From the NCBI GenBank assembly GCA_965224215.1, contig CBDCYS010000021.1, forward strand, positions 124,001-188,000: a DNA stretch of 64,000 nt, given 5' to 3'. Both the position numbers and the translations under genes were made by a program. The notes beneath the pieces were generated by a model, which worked only from the letters and a program-made list of their open reading frames with translations, ran no database searches and was not told where the DNA came from. Positions within the stretch are counted from its first letter, which is position 1, and every line of letters begins with the position of its first letter. Below, piece by piece: positions 37,562 to 47,140 of this stretch. The stretch is from CBDCYS01 sp965224215 (lineage in GTDB: Bacteria > Acidobacteriota > Terriglobia > Bryobacterales > UBA6623).

Positions 37562-39361
37562 TGATAATGTCCTAAACGTGCCAAGTAGAAATGTCCTATT
37601 GACAAGGTCAGCCTGGAGGGGTGAGCAAGCAAGGACAACTACTACTGACACAACGAGAGCGCGACCGGCTGGTGGCGCTGCGCAAAGCAGACAAAAAACT
37701 CATCACGCAAAAGCAGGCCGCCCAGCAGACGGGCCTCAGCGAACGGCATCTGAGGCGGCTGCTGGCGAAGCTTCGCAGCGAAGGCGACCAGGCCGTGGTC
37801 CATGCCGCGCGGGGCCGCGCGTCCAACCGCAAGCTCAGCGCCAAGGCGGAAAAACAAGCCGTGGCAATCCTCTCCCAACCCGTCTACGCCGGCTTTGGCC
37901 CGACTCTGGCGGCGGAGTATCTCGAGCAGCGCCACGGCGTCCAAGTCGGCCGCGAAACGCTGCGGGGCTGGATGGCCGCCGCGGGCCTGTGGAAGCCCCG
38001 CCGCCGCAAGTCAGGACGCCCGCATCCGTGGCGGCCCCGCCGCAGTTGCCGCGGCGAGCTGGTGCAATGGGACACCTCCGAGCACGACTGGCTGGAGGGA
38101 CGCGGGGAGAAGCTGTACCTGATCGGCATGATCGACGACGCCAGCAGCGAGTTGCTGGCGCGCTTCGTCCGGCACGACTCGGGCGAAGAGAATCGCCGTT
38201 TGCTGAAGACGTATCTGGAACAAAACAGCCGACCCGTAGCCTTCTACACCGACCGCGCCAGCCTGTTTGTCAACACGCCCAAAAACAGCGCCGGCGAGGA
38301 TCCCAAGCTCTTGCCTCCCACGCAGATCGGGCGGGCGCTCCAGGAGCTGGACATCGAATCGATCACGGCCTATTCGCCGCAGGCCAAAGGCCGCGTCGAG
38401 CGCAGCTTTGGCACCGCCCAGGACCGCCTGGTGAAGGGTCTGCGGGTGGCCGGGGCCACGACGATCGAACAGGCCAACGCCTACCTGGAAAGCGAGTTTC
38501 TGCCCTGGTGGAACGCCACGTTGCGGGTGCAGCCGGCTCACCCCGACGAGGCGCATCGCGAGCTAGGTCCCGAGCACGATCTGGACTCGGCGCTGAGCCA
38601 GGTCGAGACGCGGCGGGTCGCCAACGACTACACGATTCGCTTCCGGGGAAAGAGCTATCAAATCGACCGCAAGGCGATTGTGCCGGGTCTGCGAAACAGC
38701 CGAGTGCGGGTGGAGAGACGCCTGGACGGCGTCCTGGCCGCGCGCTGCGGCAAGCACGAACTGGCGCTGAAGCGCTGCGGCGCGCAGCCCCAATCGGAGC
38801 GCCCGCAGCCCAAGAGCGCCCAGGCGGAACCCGCTGCGGCAGCGGCCGAGAAGGCTGGCGGCAAAGCTGCCGGCAAGCGAAGCAGCGACTGGATGAAGGA
38901 CTTCGATCTGAAAGACAGCCCGCCTGTGTGGCAAGCGGCGCAGGCATCCGGCGCTCGGCGAGACGATACGCAGGACTAGGAGTCGCTGCCAAACCAAGAC
39001 TCTATGCGGAGCGCCCATCGGGCCGATGCGCTGAGTTGGCAGTCGCTGCCAAACCAAGACGCTATGGGGAGCGCCGGGCAAACGGCGCCCAGCGATCGTC
39101 GCGTTGGCGAAGCCCAAGGCCTCCGCTCCGAAGCTTCACCAAAGCAATCTCTGTCACGAACAGAAAACCCTCTGACCGGGAGGCCAGAGGGTCGTCTGCT
39201 TCAGCCGATTGCTTGGGAGCCAGCTCCATCGCTTCGGCCTTGGGCATCAAGAGCAGGCGCGACCCTGCCCTCAACGCCAACCACTCTACCATCGCCTCTC
39301 CAGCCACCTGCCCCAAAGCGGACATTTCTACTTGGCAGCGAATAGGACATTTCTACTTGGC
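37562..39361 (+). mobile_element. ISNCY-type (IS1202/ISDol1-like) element
   Basis: A 21-bp perfect inverted repeat lies at 37580-37600 and 39341-39361 (GCCAAGTAGAAATGTCC...). The left end also begins TGATAATGTCC, as in this group, and a further copy of the repeat lies inside the right end (39320-39336), so the right end has tandem binding sites. A 60-bp direct repeat starts at 38981 and 39041 (AGTCGCTGCCAAACCAAGAC). Possible remnants of a long target duplication (CAAGATCA.GACC at 37532 and 39369) are imperfect. The exact outer ends are uncertain. Confidence 0.8.
37621..38979 (+). CDS. ISNCY-type transposase (rve integrase core)
   Basis: A 452-residue protein with a GTG start at 37621. N-terminal helix-turn-helix region: KLITQKQAAQQTGLSERHLR. 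DDE integrase core: ELVQWDTSEHDWLEGRG (first Asp), RPVAFYTDRASLFV (second Asp) and AYSPQAKGRVERSFGT (Glu). This order and the lack of a second ORF fit the ISNCY IS1202/ISDol1 group. The C-terminus is Ala/Lys-rich. No lesion is seen, so it may be functional. A 693-codon frame overlapping it (37458-39539) is a GC-skew shadow. Confidence 0.87.
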   Translation: MSKQGQLLLTQRERDRLVALRKADKKLITQKQAAQQTGLSERHLRRLLAKLRSEGDQAVVHAARGRASNRKLSAKAEKQAVAILSQPVYAGFGPTLAAEYLEQRHGVQVGRETLRGWMAAAGLWKPRRRKSGRPHPWRPRRSCRGELVQWDTSEHDWLEGRGEKLYLIGMIDDASSELLARFVRHDSGEENRRLLKTYLEQNSRPVAFYTDRASLFVNTPKNSAGEDPKLLPPTQIGRALQELDIESITAYSPQAKGRVERSFGTAQDRLVKGLRVAGATTIEQANAYLESEFLPWWNATLRVQPAHPDEAHRELGPEHDLDSALSQVETRRVANDYTIRFRGKSYQIDRKAIVPGLRNSRVRVERRLDGVLAARCGKHELALKRCGAQPQSERPQPKSAQAEPAAAAAEKAGGKAAGKRSSDWMKDFDLKDSPPVWQAAQASGARRDDTQD

Positions 39362-40936
39362 GTTGACAAGATCAAGACCGCTGAAGGTCACTGTGACTGC
39401 CAAGCTCCGTAGCTATCCGGCTGCCCACATCGCACCGCCCCGTATGGTAGAGCCGGGATGGGGGCACTTTGGCGAAAGCGGCCGAAGCAGGGCTCTTCCT
39501 CAAGCCAGAATTTCTTTGATCACCCGGGCAGCGAACTGATCTGTCAGCCGCTCGCCGAGGCCGTGCCGCTTGTAAACCAGTTCGCGATAGTTCATTCCCA
39601 GAAGATGCAGCAACGTCGCGTGGTAGTCATGGACGCTGACCGGGTTCTCGGCGGCGTGGTTGCCCAGCTCGTCCGTCGACCCGTAGACGGTTCCGCCCTT
39701 GACGCCGCCGCCGGCTAACAACGTAGTGAAGCCGCTGGGGCCATGATCACGGCCCAACGACGCGGGATTGTCCGGGTCCCCCTGGCCGAGCGGCAAACGG
39801 CCGAATTCACCGCCCCAGAGCACCAGAGTATCGTCCAGCATACCCCTTTGTTTGAGGTCGCGGATCAAGGCTGCCGTCGGCTTGTCCGTCTTGCCGCAAC
39901 AGTCCCGCAAAATCTCGTCGAGCTTGCTGTGCGCATCCCAGATCTGCTGTTCGATGTAGATCTGCACGAAGCGCACTCCGCGCTCGACGAGTCGCCGCGC
40001 CATCAGGCAACGCCGCCCATAGGACTCCGTCGCCGCGTCGTTGAGGCCGTACGCCTCCCGGGTCGCTGCATTCTCCGCGTCAATATTCACCGCGTCGCTG
40101 GCTTCCAGTTGCATGCGGGCGGCTAGTTCATAGCTGGCGATGCGTCCGTGCAGATCGGGTTCGTTGGGCCGCTCTTGCAGGTGCGCTTGGTCGAGACGCC
40201 GCAATAGGCTGCGCTCGGCATCGAGCACTTCATTGGGCCAGTCTTGGCGTGGCTTCAGGTTTAAGACGGGATCGCCTTGGGCACGGAAGCGCGTCCCTTG
40301 GTAAACGGGAGGAAGCCAGCCCGCCTGCCAGTTGGCGATGCCGGAAAGGGGCAACCCCTTAGGGTCGTCCAGCACGACGTAGGCCGGAAGGTTCTGGTTC
40401 TGGGAGCCCAAGCCGTAGGTAACCCAGGAGCCCCAGGACGGGCGGCCCTTGAGAGCTCGTCCGGTATGCATCAGACTCAGGGCCGGCTCATGGTTGGGCG
40501 TTTCGGTGAACACCGAGCGGATCATCGTGAAGTCGTCCGCAACGCCGGCCATGTGCGGCAGCAATTCGGAGAACATGAGTCCGGACTCGCCGCGCGGTTT
40601 GAACTCATACGGGGAGGGCAGTATCCCCGCGTTGTCTTGAGGGCTCACGAGCACCGCCGTCAAGTCCCGGCTCGGCGTCTTTCCGGCGTACTTCTTCAAA
40701 TCTTGCTTGGGGTCGAACAGATCCACCTGGCTCGGACCGCCGTTCATGAACAGTTGAATGACGGCCTTGGCGCGCGGCTGGAAATGCGTCGGCTTCGGAC
40801 TCAGATCATACGTCTTTGGCTGGGCGTGAGCTGCCAGCGCCGGATTGGCGTTGTAGAAATCGGCGCCGAGCAACGACGCCAATGCGGCGCCATGCAAGCC
40901 GCTAGAAATCCGTGACAGGAAGTCGCGCCGGTTTAG

Positions 40937-41548
40937 TTCAATCACCAGGTCTAAACCCACCGCCTTTCAGGCGGTCAGCTTCAAGCAGTTCTGGATGAGA
41001 ATGGGGGGATGGAAGAATATCGGCGAGGAGCGCATTCGGTCTACGACATCAAATATCACCTCATATGGATCACGAAGTACCGCTACAAGGTGTTACGGGG
41101 CAGGGTGGCAGAGCGGGTGCGGGATCTGATCCGGCAGAGCTGTGAAGCGAGGGGAGTGGCGGTGATCCGGGGCGCGGTGTCGCCGGATCATGTGCACATG
41201 TTGGTGACGGCTCCGCCGCAACTAGCGCCGTCGAAGCTGGTGCAGTACCTGAAGGGGCGGTCGTCGCGGCGATTACAGGACGAGTTTGGAGAGTTGCGGA
41301 AACGGTATTGGGGCCAACATCTGTGGGCACGCGGCTACTTTTGTGCGACGGTGGGCGCGGTAGATGAAGAAACGATCAAGAGATACATTGAGAGCCAGAA
41401 ATGGGATGAGGACGGGGAAGGATTCAAGATTACAGCGCCCACCAAGCCTTGAGCCGGCTGTGAGCCGGACAGCTTCAGGCGGCTTGAGCCGCAACCCCGA
41501 CTTTCAGTCGAAACGTAACCCACAGCCTTTCAGGCGGTGGATGTTTAG
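40937..41548 (+). mobile_element. IS200/IS605-family element, 612 bp, inserted after TTTAG
   Basis: There is no target duplication. TTTAG lies just before the left end (40932-40936) and the same TTTAG forms the last five bases of the element (41544-41548), as single-strand IS200/IS605 transposition requires. Both ends carry an imperfect hairpin core CGCCTTTCAGGCGG or GCCTTTCAGGC (about 40960-40974 and 41524-41536). It encodes only TnpA. Confidence 0.87.
41009..41452 (+). CDS. tnpA: IS200/IS605 transposase TnpA (Y1 HUH)
   Basis: A 147-residue Y1 transposase. The HUH motif is in AVSPDHVHMLVTAPP, and the catalytic Tyr is in ETIKRYIESQKW near the C-terminus. The N-terminus VYDIKYHLIWITKYRYKVL is typical. 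A GGGGGG tract lies just before the ATG. No TnpB is present. The protein seems complete, so the element may still move. Confidence 0.92.
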   Translation: MEEYRRGAHSVYDIKYHLIWITKYRYKVLRGRVAERVRDLIRQSCEARGVAVIRGAVSPDHVHMLVTAPPQLAPSKLVQYLKGRSSRRLQDEFGELRKRYWGQHLWARGYFCATVGAVDEETIKRYIESQKWDEDGEGFKITAPTKP

Positions 41549-41598
41549 ATTGCGGTAGTTGGACATGATTCGTCGCTGCTCCTGCTTCCTCGCGCTTC

Positions 41599-44060
41599 CT
41601 AATCGATAAACGCAAACTCCGCTGAGTTCAGGATCGTGTGGCAGAGGTTTGCCAGCGCCAGCCAGCTGGCCGTAGATGCGGACGGAGTTTCTCGGCGATC
41701 TTTACGCACGCGTGCCAGCCAGTGTTTCTCCATCGTATCGAGCGTTGCTAGTGAATCCTGCGTCTCGGTTTCGGACGGCGGGCGAGTCAGCACGCGCTGG
41801 AAGACCGCCTCTACCCGCCCTCCACGGTCTGGGCCGACATTGTCGACAATGCGGCCGGCAAGATAGCGAGCCAGCTCCCATGTCCTTTCACTGTTCATCA
41901 ATTGCAGCGCCTGGGTGGGGACATTCGAAACGCTGCGCATCGTGCAATTCGGCGCCATTTGTGGAAAGTCGAACGCCTCGAGAAGCGTGACGGGCTCCAA
42001 CGGCTGCTGAAGCGTGTAAATCGTTCGGCGGTAGCCCGCGTCCGTCGGCTTGACTGCGATCTCTCCTGACTCCTGCTTATCGAGTTCCACGGGCGGCCCA
42101 AAACGCTCTGGGTCGAGTTGCCCGGATACCTGCAACATCGAGTCGTAGAGCTGGTCGGCGTCCATACGCCTGAGCGCCGCGCGGGAAACCAGCGAGTTGT
42201 CGGGATCAGCCTCCGCGCTTTCCGTCGTCTTGCGGGACGACTGGCGAAACGCCTGCGAGGTCATGATCATGCGATGCATGCGTTTGAGAGTCCAGCCACC
42301 CTCGACCAGCTCGACTGCCAGCCAGTCGAGCAACTCCGGGTGCGTCGGCTTTTCGCCTAACTTGCCGAAGTTTTCGACTGTTGCCACGATGCCTCGTCCG
42401 AAGTGACGCATTCAGATGCGATTGACGAGTACCCGGGTCACCAGCGGATGATTCGGTTGGGTCAGCCAGCGGGCCAGACCGAGGCGGTAGCCGCTCGAGT
42501 CGATCTCAGCCGCTGGTTTCACCGGCTGATAGGGGTCGATGTGCGACGACGCGACCAAGGGCGTATTCGGCTCCACCGGACGGCCTGGGTTGAAGGCGTC
42601 GCCCCGCCGCAGCAGATAGGCCGTGGAGGACTCACCGCCCATGTCTATCAACGCCCGGATTTTCGGATCGGGCCGCAGCTCTCCCTTAAGCTTCCTGATC
42701 TTGCTAAAGATCGGAACGCCGGTTGTTTCGAACGCCTCAAAGTGCTGGATAAGATCTTTGATCGAGATTTCGAGGGTCTCCTGAAACTGCTTGGCGAGGT
42801 ACTTCTGAACTTCCGTCCGTTCCTCTTCCGGCGCGTCCTTGACGACAAGAAGATCGGCAGCAACCGCTTCGGGCAAGGCCTTGAGCCGCTCATCGAAAAG
42901 CTGTTTGCGATACGGCGCGGCGTGCTCCTCGAGCGACTTCTCAAGCTTTTCGATCTCTGCTTTCAGCGGAGCGTTCTGCTTGTCGGCGGCGGCCTTTTCT
43001 TCCTCGAGCACAATCGGGATCAGGCGGTCTTGCGGCTGCTCCCAATGGTAAGGATCGTAGGCCGGCTGCAAAATCGCCGACATGGCGTAGAAGTCCTGCT
43101 GTGAGATGGGATCGTATTTGTGATCGTGGCAACGCGCGCAGCCGATCGTCAGCCCCATCAGTCCCGAGCCCATGATTTGCACTTGGTCAGCCAAGACATC
43201 CATGCGCTCTCCCAGGAATGCGAACTCGATCTCCCAGGTTGGATCATTGGCTGTTCGAAGGTAGCCCGTGGCGGCGAGGCGGTCGACGAGTTCGCGCGTA
43301 ACGGGTTATTCCTTCCATGGAGCGATTTCGTCTCCCGCGATCTGCTCGGTTATAAACTGGTCGAATGGTTTGTCGGCATTGAGCGAGCGGACGACGTAGT
43401 CACGATATCGCCAGGCGTGCTTGCGGTTCGGCGACACGGTCGAGGTACTCTCCACTTCGTTGTAGCCGGCGACGTCGAGCCAGTGGCGGGCCCAGCGATC
43501 GCCGTATTCCCGCGAATCGAGCAAACGATCGATCAGCCGCTCGTAGCGGTTGGGCGACGAATCCTCAACGTATTGGCGAGCCTGCTCTCGCGTCGGGGGC
43601 ACACCCGTCAAATCGAGATACGCTCGCCGCAGCAGCTCGTGCGGCTTGGCCTGGGGCGAGTAGCTCATGCCGCGCGCTTCTAGTTTCTCGAGCAAGAAAG
43701 CGTCTATGGGATTGCGAACGAGTTCCTTGCTCTTCACTGCGGGGACTGGCGGCCTCACCGGCGGCACAAAGGCCCAGAAGTTCTTGTCGTCCTCGCTAAT
43801 TTCGATGGGTTTGACGGCCATTTCCGGGGCAGGCGGGCAACGCAGGGCGACCCACTGCCGCAGGACTGCCGACTCGGCTTCGGTCGGATTTCGGACCGCG
43901 TGGTCATACTGCTCCTTGGCCGAAGGATGCAGCAGACCTGCCTCCTGGGCGGCGCCTTCGTCGATCCAGCGGCGTATCAGCTCAATCTCTTCTTCCGGGA
44001 GTTTGGGTCCGCCCGGAGGCATCCGGTGCTCCACCGGCGCCCCAAACCACCCGATGATAT
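41599..44060 (-). pseudogene. PSD1 planctomycete-type cytochrome (DUF1549/DUF1553), two stops and truncated
   Basis: The whole frame is continuous from about 44060 to 41599 but for a TAA at 43306-43308 and a TGA at 42412-42414. Domains in order: end of the PSC cytochrome part (EHRMPPGGPKLPEEEIELIR), DUF1549 (DAFLLEKLEARGMSYSP to DRWARHWLDVAGYNEV), the stop, CARCHDHKYDPISQQDF (one CxxCH), then DUF1553 (VTRVLVNRI, stop, MRHFGRGIVATVENFGKLG). The TGA replaces the Trp of the family motif VNRIW-M-HFGRG, so it is a TGG to TGA change. The N-terminal heme domain is missing because the gene joins a truncated oligopeptidase head-to-head. Stop to start of DUF1501 is 32 bases. Confidence 0.85.
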
Positions 44061-45807
44061 CCAAGTTCGTATCGACCTGGCGAAAGAATACGAAACCGTG
44101 ATTGATCCACACTCTCTGAGTGAAGACCACAGCATCCGGGTTGCCGTCCGCGCCCTTTCCGAGGACGGCAAGTGGTTGGTCTACAGCCTCAGAGAAGGGG
44201 GGCAAGACGAAGTGGAGTTGCGCATCCGTGACCTGGCCGCCAACCGCGATCTCAAGGAACAGTATGAAAACGGCCTTTACGATCAGGTCTCATTTGGCCA
44301 CGACAGCAAGGGCTTTTACTACGTTCTTCGCTCGCGAGTGACCGGCCCCAGGCTTTACTACCACACTTTAGAAACCGCGATCACTGAAGATCGAGAGCTT
44401 TTTGGCGATGGTATTGGTCCAACGAGTTTCTTGCGGGTCCGCCTAGCAGATAAAGACCGCTATCGGATCTTCACCATAGGCCACGGTTGGGCACGGGACG
44501 AAATCCTTTTTCAGGACACGGCTCTGTCCCAGGACCGGTCCGGCGGAGGCACTCGCAACATTACGGAGGGTCTAGTTGCCCATTTCGACGCTCGATATCA
44601 CGAAGGGCGACTTCTTGTCCGCACTGATTTCGAAGCGTCAAACTACCGTCTTGTTGAGATTGATCCGAAGAATCCGGCACCGGCGCATTGGCGGGAAGTA
44701 TTGCCGGAAGATTCTGACGTATTGCAGAGGTTCGCAATCATCGGAGATCAGATCTATGCCACTTATCTGCACAACGCAAGCAGCAAAATCCGCGTTTTCG
44801 AGTTGGATGGAACAGAGGCCGGGGAGGTTCCCATTCGCGACTCTCACTCGGCCTCGATTGACGCTTTCGCTGAAGGAAAAGCCTTGTTGTCAGTAACCTC
44901 CCTAACAGCACCGGGGACAAGGTATCTGTTCGACCTCAAGACGCGGCAAAGCGAAGTTTGGGAAGACCCCAAAGTTGCTTTCACTGAGGAAGACTACGCG
45001 GTGAAACAGGTATGGTATTCCTCCAAGGATGGCACCCGCGTTCCGATGTACATCGTTCACCGCAAGGGCATCGAACTCGATGGTAACCATCCGACACTGC
45101 TCTACGGCTACGGGGGCTTCAACGCCAGCCAGACGCCGCGCTTCCGGCCGAGTACGGCTGTCTGGTTGGAGAACGGGGGTGTATACGCAATGGCCAACTT
45201 GCGAGGAGGAAGCGAATTTGGGGAGCCGTGGCACCGTGGCGGCATGCTCGAGAACAAACAGAACGTCTTCGACGATTTCATCGCGGCCGCCGAGTGGCTC
45301 ATCGGGCAGGGCTACACGAATCCCAAGCGATTGGCCATCACAGGGTCAAGCAACGGCGGGCTGCTGGTAGCGGCTGCACTCACTCAGCGGCCGGAGCTAT
45401 TCAGGGCGGTGCTGTGCGGTTTTCCAGATTTGGACATGGTCCGTTTCCATACCTTCACCAAGACCAACAACATGCCTGCGCTGCTGGAATACGGCGATGC
45501 CTCCGATCCCAAGCAGTTCCAGTTCTTGCGGGCCCACTCCCCTTACCAAAACGTGCGGCAAGGTGTTTCTTACCCGGCTGTCATGTTGACTTCAGGTGAC
45601 CTGGACACTCGTGTTTCTCCGTTGCAGGCGCGGAAGATGACCGCGGCCCTGCAGAAGGCGACCTCGTTGGAGCTGCCGGTGATCTTGCGCTATGATGCCA
45701 CGGCCGGACACGCGGCGGAGCGTGGGCTGCCGCGGACCAAGATGATTGAGAACACGGCCGGAGAACTCACCTTCCTTCTCTCACAATTGGGAGCAAGCGG
45801 CCCATGA
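44060..45807 (+). pseudogene. Prolyl oligopeptidase (S9A), 5'-truncated
   Basis: The catalytic domain is complete: GSSNGGLLVAAALTQRPELF holds the nucleophile Ser, MLTSGDLDTRVSPLQARKM the Asp, and DATAGHAAERGLPRT the His. The propeller begins abruptly at about VIDPHSLSEDH near 44098; in relatives about 100 residues precede this. No start codon with a ribosome site exists at the junction. The frame is open leftwards into the minus-strand PSD1 gene, which is shadow reading. The gene lost its 5' end in the same rearrangement that truncated PSD1. The intact enzyme would cleave peptides after proline. Confidence 0.82.
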
Positions 45808-47140
45808 CTTTCCGTCACGGCGACGCTCAGCGTCAACCACCAACCCGCGCCACCGACCCGCGGCTCAGCGAGGCAACAGCCGCCACGGCTAGGGGGGGAA
45901 GTCGTAGCCTGGAAGCCGCTGAACTACTGTAGAATATCGTCAGTTAAGGGGACGCTAGCGATGGGACTTGACGTTGCATTCGTAGATCTCGAGCCGGAGC
46001 TGCCGCATTTGACAACCATGCCGTTGATGCCGCGCCACGATCTTCTCTCGGTCGCAACGGTATCAAGCCAAGCCGGTCACCGCGTATCGGTCTTCATCGA
46101 GTGCCTGAACGGTCTGCCGGTGTCGGAGCTGAAGTCCAAGGACGTGATTGGTGCCTCCCTAACCGTGTGTTGTCACAATCGCGTCCGAAAGCTGTTGACT
46201 GATCTGCGGCGCGAGAATCCAAACTTGAAGTTGATCGTCGGTGGACCTCACGCGACGCTGATCCCGACCGACGTGCTGGAGTTCGCCGATGTGGCCGTGC
46301 GCGATGAGGGCGAAGGCGCGATTACCGAGTTGCTTTCTGCGTTCGAGAAAGGGACCTCGCTGGAGAACATCGCAGGCATTTCTTATTGGAGCGGAGACCA
46401 GGTCGTTCACAATCCGCGCCGGGCTTTTCTTGAAAGGCCGGGCCTTGTCGAGGACCTTGGGCTGCTGCAAGACTTCCGCCGTAAGTCGTTGATCTCGCAG
46501 TTGGTGCGAGACGGGGGATTCTATTCGATCTATGCCACGGCGTCGCGGGGATGCCCCTTCCCATGCACGTTCTGCTGGGAGAATATGGTGGGTGGCACGG
46601 GCTTCCGGAGAACCCCTGCGTAGTCATTCGTGGAGGACGTCCGACGGAAAGTTGAGTTTTTCGGCACGCGTGAAGTATGGCTGGCGGACAGCAATTTTTC
46701 CACCAACCCAAGCCACTGCAGGGAGATTCTCGAAGCCATCATTGACGCCAAGCTGGACTGCCGCTTCCACGCTCTGAGCCGCGTCGACGTGGGGCCGCGA
46801 GCTGACATCCTAGCCTTGATGAAAAAAGCCAGATTCGAGACGCTGATCTTGGGAATGGAAGCCATTCGCGACGATCAGCTCGCAACCATCGAGAAGCAAC
46901 AGACCGTACGCGAGATTCAGCAGACGATTGAAAACATTCATTCGCACGGCATGGCGGTGTTCGGTCTGTTCATGGTGGGATTTGACGAAGACACCGCAGA
47001 GACGCCTCATGAAATCACCGAGTTCTGTGAGTCGAACGGGGTGGATGGACTGAGCCTCTTTTGCCTGACGGAATATCCCACTCTTCCAGGGCGGACGCTT
47101 CCGCGCTATCGCATTTGCGAGCCGGACTACGACTATTACA

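Larger units (their letters stand above)
39500..41566 (-). pseudogene. DUF1501 protein split by an IS200/IS605 insertion after codon 6
   Basis: Removing the insertion (40937-41548) joins ATG TCC AAC TAC CGC AAT to CTA AAC CGG CGC GAC, giving MSNYRNLNRRDFLSRISSG, a normal Tat-type start of the DUF1501 family, and 484 residues in all. The body is intact (KAVIQLFMNGGPSQVDLFDP; TPNHEPALSLMHTGRALKGR; LVLWGGEFGRLPLG), an alkaline phosphatase/sulfatase-like fold of unknown substrate that is normally encoded beside a PSD1 cytochrome. Its PSD1 partner lies directly upstream (41599 on). A GTG at 40945 might restart translation and still keep the RRDFL motif. Confidence 0.87.

Noticed and set aside
37458..39539. 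A 693-codon open frame overlapping the ISNCY-type transposase
   Set aside because: It has no domain pattern, is very rich in Arg/Ala/Gly and runs past the IS ends; it is a shadow of the transposase gene caused by high GC.
42412..42414. Selenocysteine at the in-frame TGA of the PSD1 gene
   Set aside because: The family has Trp at this place, not Cys, and I see no convincing SECIS-like hairpin directly after it.
6062..46623. Alternative genetic code or programmed stop readthrough as an explanation for in-frame stops
   Set aside because: All three stop codons occur in the interrupted genes (TAA, TAG, TGA), and the same codons end the intact genes. Independent nonsense mutations are simpler.
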